Source of the DNA: Luteimonas sp. JM171
GTDB lineage: Bacteria; Pseudomonadota; Gammaproteobacteria; Xanthomonadales; Xanthomonadaceae
Direction: 5' to 3'
Assembly: GCF_001717465.1 (NCBI RefSeq)
Contig: NZ_CP017074.1
Coordinates: 1,578,873-1,642,872 of the forward strand
Length of the DNA stretch: 64,000 nucleotides
A model generated the notes under the pieces. The model had not been told where the DNA came from, did not search any database, and was given only the letters and a program-made list of their open reading frames with translations. How positions within the stretch are numbered: position 1 is the stretch's first letter; each line of letters opens with the position of its first letter. This document shows positions 60,866-64,000 of this stretch, piece by piece. A program made the position numbers and the translations under genes.

Positions 60866-62548
60866 ATGCGACGGACCAGGCGACTGCATCCATCAGGAGT
60901 TCTGCTGCTGGCAGCCGCGCTGCTGTTGATGGCGGCGCTGCCGGCGGCCGCGGCCACCCGGGCGTGGCTGGATCGCGACCGCATCCACCTGGGGGAGACC
61001 GCGACCCTCAACGTCGAGACCGACCGCGCGGCGGGCGGCGCCCCGGACTGGTCGCCGCTGGAGCAGGACTTCGACGCCGGGGGCCACACCAGCACCCGCC
61101 GGGTGCAGGTGGTGGACGGCGAGGTGCGTACGCAGGTGCTGTACGCGGTGGCCCTGCGTCCGCGCCGGGAAGGCGAGCTCACCGTGCCGGCGCTGGACGT
61201 GGATGGTGAACGCACGCAGCCGCTCGTGCTCACTGTGCTGCCGCCCGACGACACGCCCGACCAGGCCGGCGAGGTCGCCTTCGTGGAGGCGGAGCTGGAA
61301 ACGGGCCAGGCCTGGGTGCAGCAGTCGGTGGGCTACATCCTGCGCCTTCACTACGCCACGCCGCTGGTCTCGGGGGAGCTGGAGCAGCCCCAGCCGGAGG
61401 GCGCGGCGCTGCGGCGGATGGGGGATGACGTCACCTACAGCCGTGACATCGGCGGCCGCCGCTACAACGTGGTCGAGCGGCGCTTCCTGCTGGTGCCCGA
61501 GCGCAGCGGCACCCTGGAAATCCCCGCGGCGCGTTTCCGCGGGCGCGGCACCGGCGGTTTTTTCGACGACATGTTCGGATCCGGCCCGCGCATCCTGCGG
61601 GCCAACGGCCAGCCCCAGCGGCTGCAGGTGCGGTCCATGCCCGACCAGGCGCCACAGCCGTGGCTGCCGCTGCGCAGCCTGCAGGCGCGGTTCCTGGAAG
61701 CTCCACAGCAGGCGCGGGTGGGCGAAGCGGTCGACGTGGTGCTGGAACTGCGCGCCGATGGCGCGGCGGCCTCGCAGATGCCGGAACTGGAGCTGGAGGT
61801 GGGTGACGGCGCGCAGCTGTTCCCGGAGCCGGCCCAGGTGCGCGAGCAGTTCGATGGCGGCCGGCCGCAGGTGGTGGTGACGCGGCGATTCTCGATCGTC
61901 CCGCGCCGGTCCGGCACGCTGGCGGTGACAGCGCGGCCGGTGGAATGGTGGGACGCGCGGGCAGGCATCGCCAGGACCGCGGCGGCGGCGCCGCTTGCCA
62001 TCCAGGTCGAGGGCGCGGCCGCAGCGCCGGCTGCCGGCCCGGGGTCGCCCGATGCCGGCCCGGGCGAGCGCTGGATGAAGGTGCCGGGAGTCCAGGGCGA
62101 AGTGCGCCCCTGGGCCGTGGCGGCGGCCGCGTTCGCGCTGCTGTGGTTGGCAACGCTGATCTGGGCGCTGCACCGCCGGCCGCCGTCCAGCAAGGACGCC
62201 CCGGCGCCGGAGGCGGGCCGGTCGCTGCGGACGAACGACACCGCGCGCGCGAAGCTGCGCCACCTGAAGCTGATGCTTGACACCGGGGACCTGGGCGAAG
62301 TGGAGCATGCGCTGTGTGCGCTGGCAGAGCCGCCGGTTGCAGACCTCGACAGCCTGGCGGCACAGCTTGGCGACCCCGCGCAGCGGGCCGCGCTGGAACA
62401 GCTGCAGCGCGCGCGCTGGGCCGATGGCGATCCGGTGTCGGCGCGGTCCGCCCTGCGTGCGGCCTTCGCGAAGGGACCGCGCTGGGCGGGCGCTGGCACA
62501 GGCAAGGGGGCAGCCGAGCCCCTGCCCCCGCTGTATCCGCGCCAATGA
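60866..62548 (+). CDS. BatD-like membrane protein
   Basis: Starting at the ATG at 60866, the 560-residue protein has a signal peptide (LLLAAALLLMAALPAAAATR), a large periplasmic part with beta-sandwich repeats (HLGETATLNVETDRAAGG; VERRFLLVPERSGTLEIPAA, with a second similar FSIVPRRSGTLAVTA), a membrane helix (AAAAFALLWLATLIWAL) and a cytoplasmic helical tail. This is the BatD architecture, the usual last member of such operons. It is separated from the VWA-TPR gene by 4 bp. Confidence 0.9.
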   Translation: MRRTRRLHPSGVLLLAAALLLMAALPAAAATRAWLDRDRIHLGETATLNVETDRAAGGAPDWSPLEQDFDAGGHTSTRRVQVVDGEVRTQVLYAVALRPRREGELTVPALDVDGERTQPLVLTVLPPDDTPDQAGEVAFVEAELETGQAWVQQSVGYILRLHYATPLVSGELEQPQPEGAALRRMGDDVTYSRDIGGRRYNVVERRFLLVPERSGTLEIPAARFRGRGTGGFFDDMFGSGPRILRANGQPQRLQVRSMPDQAPQPWLPLRSLQARFLEAPQQARVGEAVDVVLELRADGAAASQMPELELEVGDGAQLFPEPAQVREQFDGGRPQVVVTRRFSIVPRRSGTLAVTARPVEWWDARAGIARTAAAAPLAIQVEGAAAAPAAGPGSPDAGPGERWMKVPGVQGEVRPWAVAAAAFALLWLATLIWALHRRPPSSKDAPAPEAGRSLRTNDTARAKLRHLKLMLDTGDLGEVEHALCALAEPPVADLDSLAAQLGDPAQRAALEQLQRARWADGDPVSARSALRAAFAKGPRWAGAGTGKGAAEPLPPLYPRQ

Positions 62549-62639
62549 CCTCGGCCCCGGGGCCAGCCTTTGGGCCATTTTGTGGCGTTGCGGCTTTGTT
62601 AAGCTGCGCCGTTCCCTGCCCGAGCGGAGCCTGTTGCCA

Positions 62640-63971
62640 ATGACCCCGAACGCAGCCGCACGGCGCAAGATGCCGCTGCACACCCAGATGCTGATCGGCT
62701 TCGTGGTCGGCGCCGTGCTGGGCATTGCCGCCAACCTGTGGATCGGCCAGGCCGGCTGGCTGGACGGCGTAATCGAATACGTCACCGAGCCGATCGGGCA
62801 GCTGTTCCTGCGCCTGCTGTTCATGCTGGTGGTGCCGCTGGTGTTCTCGGCGCTGATCCTGGGCGTGGTGGAGATCGGCGATCCACGTTCGCTGGGGCGG
62901 CTCGGCTTCAAGGCCTTGCTGTGGGTGGTGGGCTCCACGACCATCGCGGTGACCATCGGCCTGGTGGTGACCCACATCATGCAGCCCGGGGCCGGCATCG
63001 ACCCGGCCCTGCGCGACGCCTTCATGGCCGACGCGGCGGCCGTGGTGCCAACCGGCAGCGAGCCGCTGGGCGTGATCGACATGCTGCTGAACATGGTGCC
63101 GCGCAGCCCGGTGCAGGCGGCCGCCGACAACGACCTGATCGCGGTGATGTTCTTCTCGCTGATGTTCGGCGTGGCGGCGACGGTGGTGAACAGCGCCGGC
63201 ACACGCAGCTTCGTGGACGCCGTGCAGGGCGTGTTCGACATCAGCCTGAAGCTGATCGACTGGGTCATCCGCACCGCCCCTTACGCAGTGGCCGCGCTGC
63301 TGTTCACGCTGACCGCGCGCATGGGCCTGGACCTGATGGTGCAGTTGGGCTGGTTCGTGCTCACGGCCGTGGTGGCGCTGTCCGTGCAGTTCTTCGGCAC
63401 CTATTCGGTGCTGCTGGCGACCCTGGCCCGACGCAACCCGCTGGAAGTGCTGCGGCGCGCGCAGCCGGCGCTGCTCACCGCGTTCTCCACGTCCTCAAGT
63501 GCCGCCACGCTGCCCACCTCACTGAAGGTGGCCGAGCACAACCTGGGCGTGCCGCGGCGGGTGGCGCGGTTCGTGTGCACGCTCGGGTCGACCATGAACA
63601 TGAACGGCACCGCGCTCTACGAGGGCGTGACCGTGCTGTTCCTGGCCCAGCTGTTTGGCGTGGACCTGACCCTGACCCAGCAGGTGATGATCCTCATCAT
63701 GTGCATCCTGGGCGGGATTGGCGCGGCCAGCGTGCCGGGCGGTTCGCTGCCGGTGATCGCCGCGATCCTGGTGATGTTCAACATCCCACCCGAAGGCCTG
63801 GCGATCATCCTGGGCGTGGACCGGTTCCTCGACATGTGCCGGACCACGGTCAACATCGGCGGCGACATGGTGGGCGCGGTGGTGATCGGCCGCAGCGAGA
63901 GCCGGCACGAGCGCGACGACATCGCCCTGGACGAGCCGCCACCGGCGGGGCAGGGGCCCGGTCCGGCCTGA
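62640..63971 (+). CDS. Dicarboxylate/amino acid:cation symporter (DAACS family)
   Basis: From the ATG at 62640 the 443-residue transporter shows eight hydrophobic segments (for example MLIGFVVGAVLGIAANLWIG and LRLLFMLVVPLVFSALILGV), the Ser-rich hairpin STSSSAATLP, the substrate-site NMNGTALYEGV and GGIGAASVPGG. It would import glutamate, aspartate or C4-dicarboxylates with sodium or protons. A 30-residue charged C-terminal tail follows the last helix. The gene is complete and the window ends 29 bp later. Confidence 0.93.
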   Translation: MTPNAAARRKMPLHTQMLIGFVVGAVLGIAANLWIGQAGWLDGVIEYVTEPIGQLFLRLLFMLVVPLVFSALILGVVEIGDPRSLGRLGFKALLWVVGSTTIAVTIGLVVTHIMQPGAGIDPALRDAFMADAAAVVPTGSEPLGVIDMLLNMVPRSPVQAAADNDLIAVMFFSLMFGVAATVVNSAGTRSFVDAVQGVFDISLKLIDWVIRTAPYAVAALLFTLTARMGLDLMVQLGWFVLTAVVALSVQFFGTYSVLLATLARRNPLEVLRRAQPALLTAFSTSSSAATLPTSLKVAEHNLGVPRRVARFVCTLGSTMNMNGTALYEGVTVLFLAQLFGVDLTLTQQVMILIMCILGGIGAASVPGGSLPVIAAILVMFNIPPEGLAIILGVDRFLDMCRTTVNIGGDMVGAVVIGRSESRHERDDIALDEPPPAGQGPGPA

Positions 63972-64000
63972 TCGTGGGACAATACGCGCCCCGGTTTCCG

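Overview
This 64-kb window is ordinary chromosomal core sequence from a high-GC gammaproteobacterium, most likely of the Lysobacteraceae/Xanthomonadaceae (Lysobacter, Luteimonas or Stenotrophomonas type). The basis is the 16S-Ala-Ile-23S-5S rRNA operon, a pyrophosphate-type phosphofructokinase divergent from a short-form adenylate kinase, 6S RNA lying between zapA and the 5-formyltetrahydrofolate cyclo-ligase gene, the gmk-rpoZ-spoT-ridA-recG order, mrcA divergent from pilMNOPQ, and a GTAG-type REP sequence. I see no prophage, insertion sequence, transposase, CRISPR array, toxin-antitoxin pair or defence island.

Layout. 1-5.8 kb: a partial peptidoglycan amidase, then pilC, pilB and pilA on the minus strand, with a probable sigma-54 promoter and a dyad upstream of pilA. 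5.8-17.2 kb: housekeeping genes (PPi-PFK, adk, mpl, a Lon-N-domain protein, a DedA-PAP2-LssY fusion, a small kinase-like protein, an HSDL2-like dehydrogenase, hemL, thiE, rubredoxin, SirB1-like, DUF192 lipoprotein). 17.2-23 kb: a complete rRNA operon with two tandem promoters, processing stems and terminator. 23-35.9 kb: rpiA, EVE protein, 5-FCL, 6S RNA, zapA and a ZapB-like gene, a GGDEF-EAL protein, ygfB-pepP, pepQ, a PilZ/DUF1631 pair and hemW. 35.9-50.3 kb: rdgB-rph divergent from yicC-gmk, rpoZ-spoT, ridA-recG, a nucleoside hydrolase, L31, citrate synthase, an uncharacterised gene and PBP1A. 50.5-64 kb: pilMNOPQ, a MoxR/Bat operon and a dicarboxylate-type symporter.

The type IV pilus theme links both ends: pilABC supply pilin, extension ATPase and platform protein, and pilMNOPQ supply the alignment complex and secretin. 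A PilZ protein and a GGDEF-EAL enzyme suggest c-di-GMP signalling nearby. spoT and 6S RNA would act on the GC-rich rRNA promoters.

The most unusual material is intergenic. Two 108-nt segments (13.4 and 41.5 kb) share a three-stem architecture with compensatory base changes in every stem, and both small hairpins carry ATGG-type hexaloops. A second family of four hairpin elements forms two composite inverted pairs (about 23.0-23.3 and 35.5-35.8 kb) lying in opposite orientation to one another. Protein oddities are a recG reading frame that seems to need a CTG start, a PAP2 domain lacking its usual PSGH motif inside a three-domain fusion, and a BatB-like protein with an altered MIDAS motif. All calls come from reading the sequence; no database search was run.
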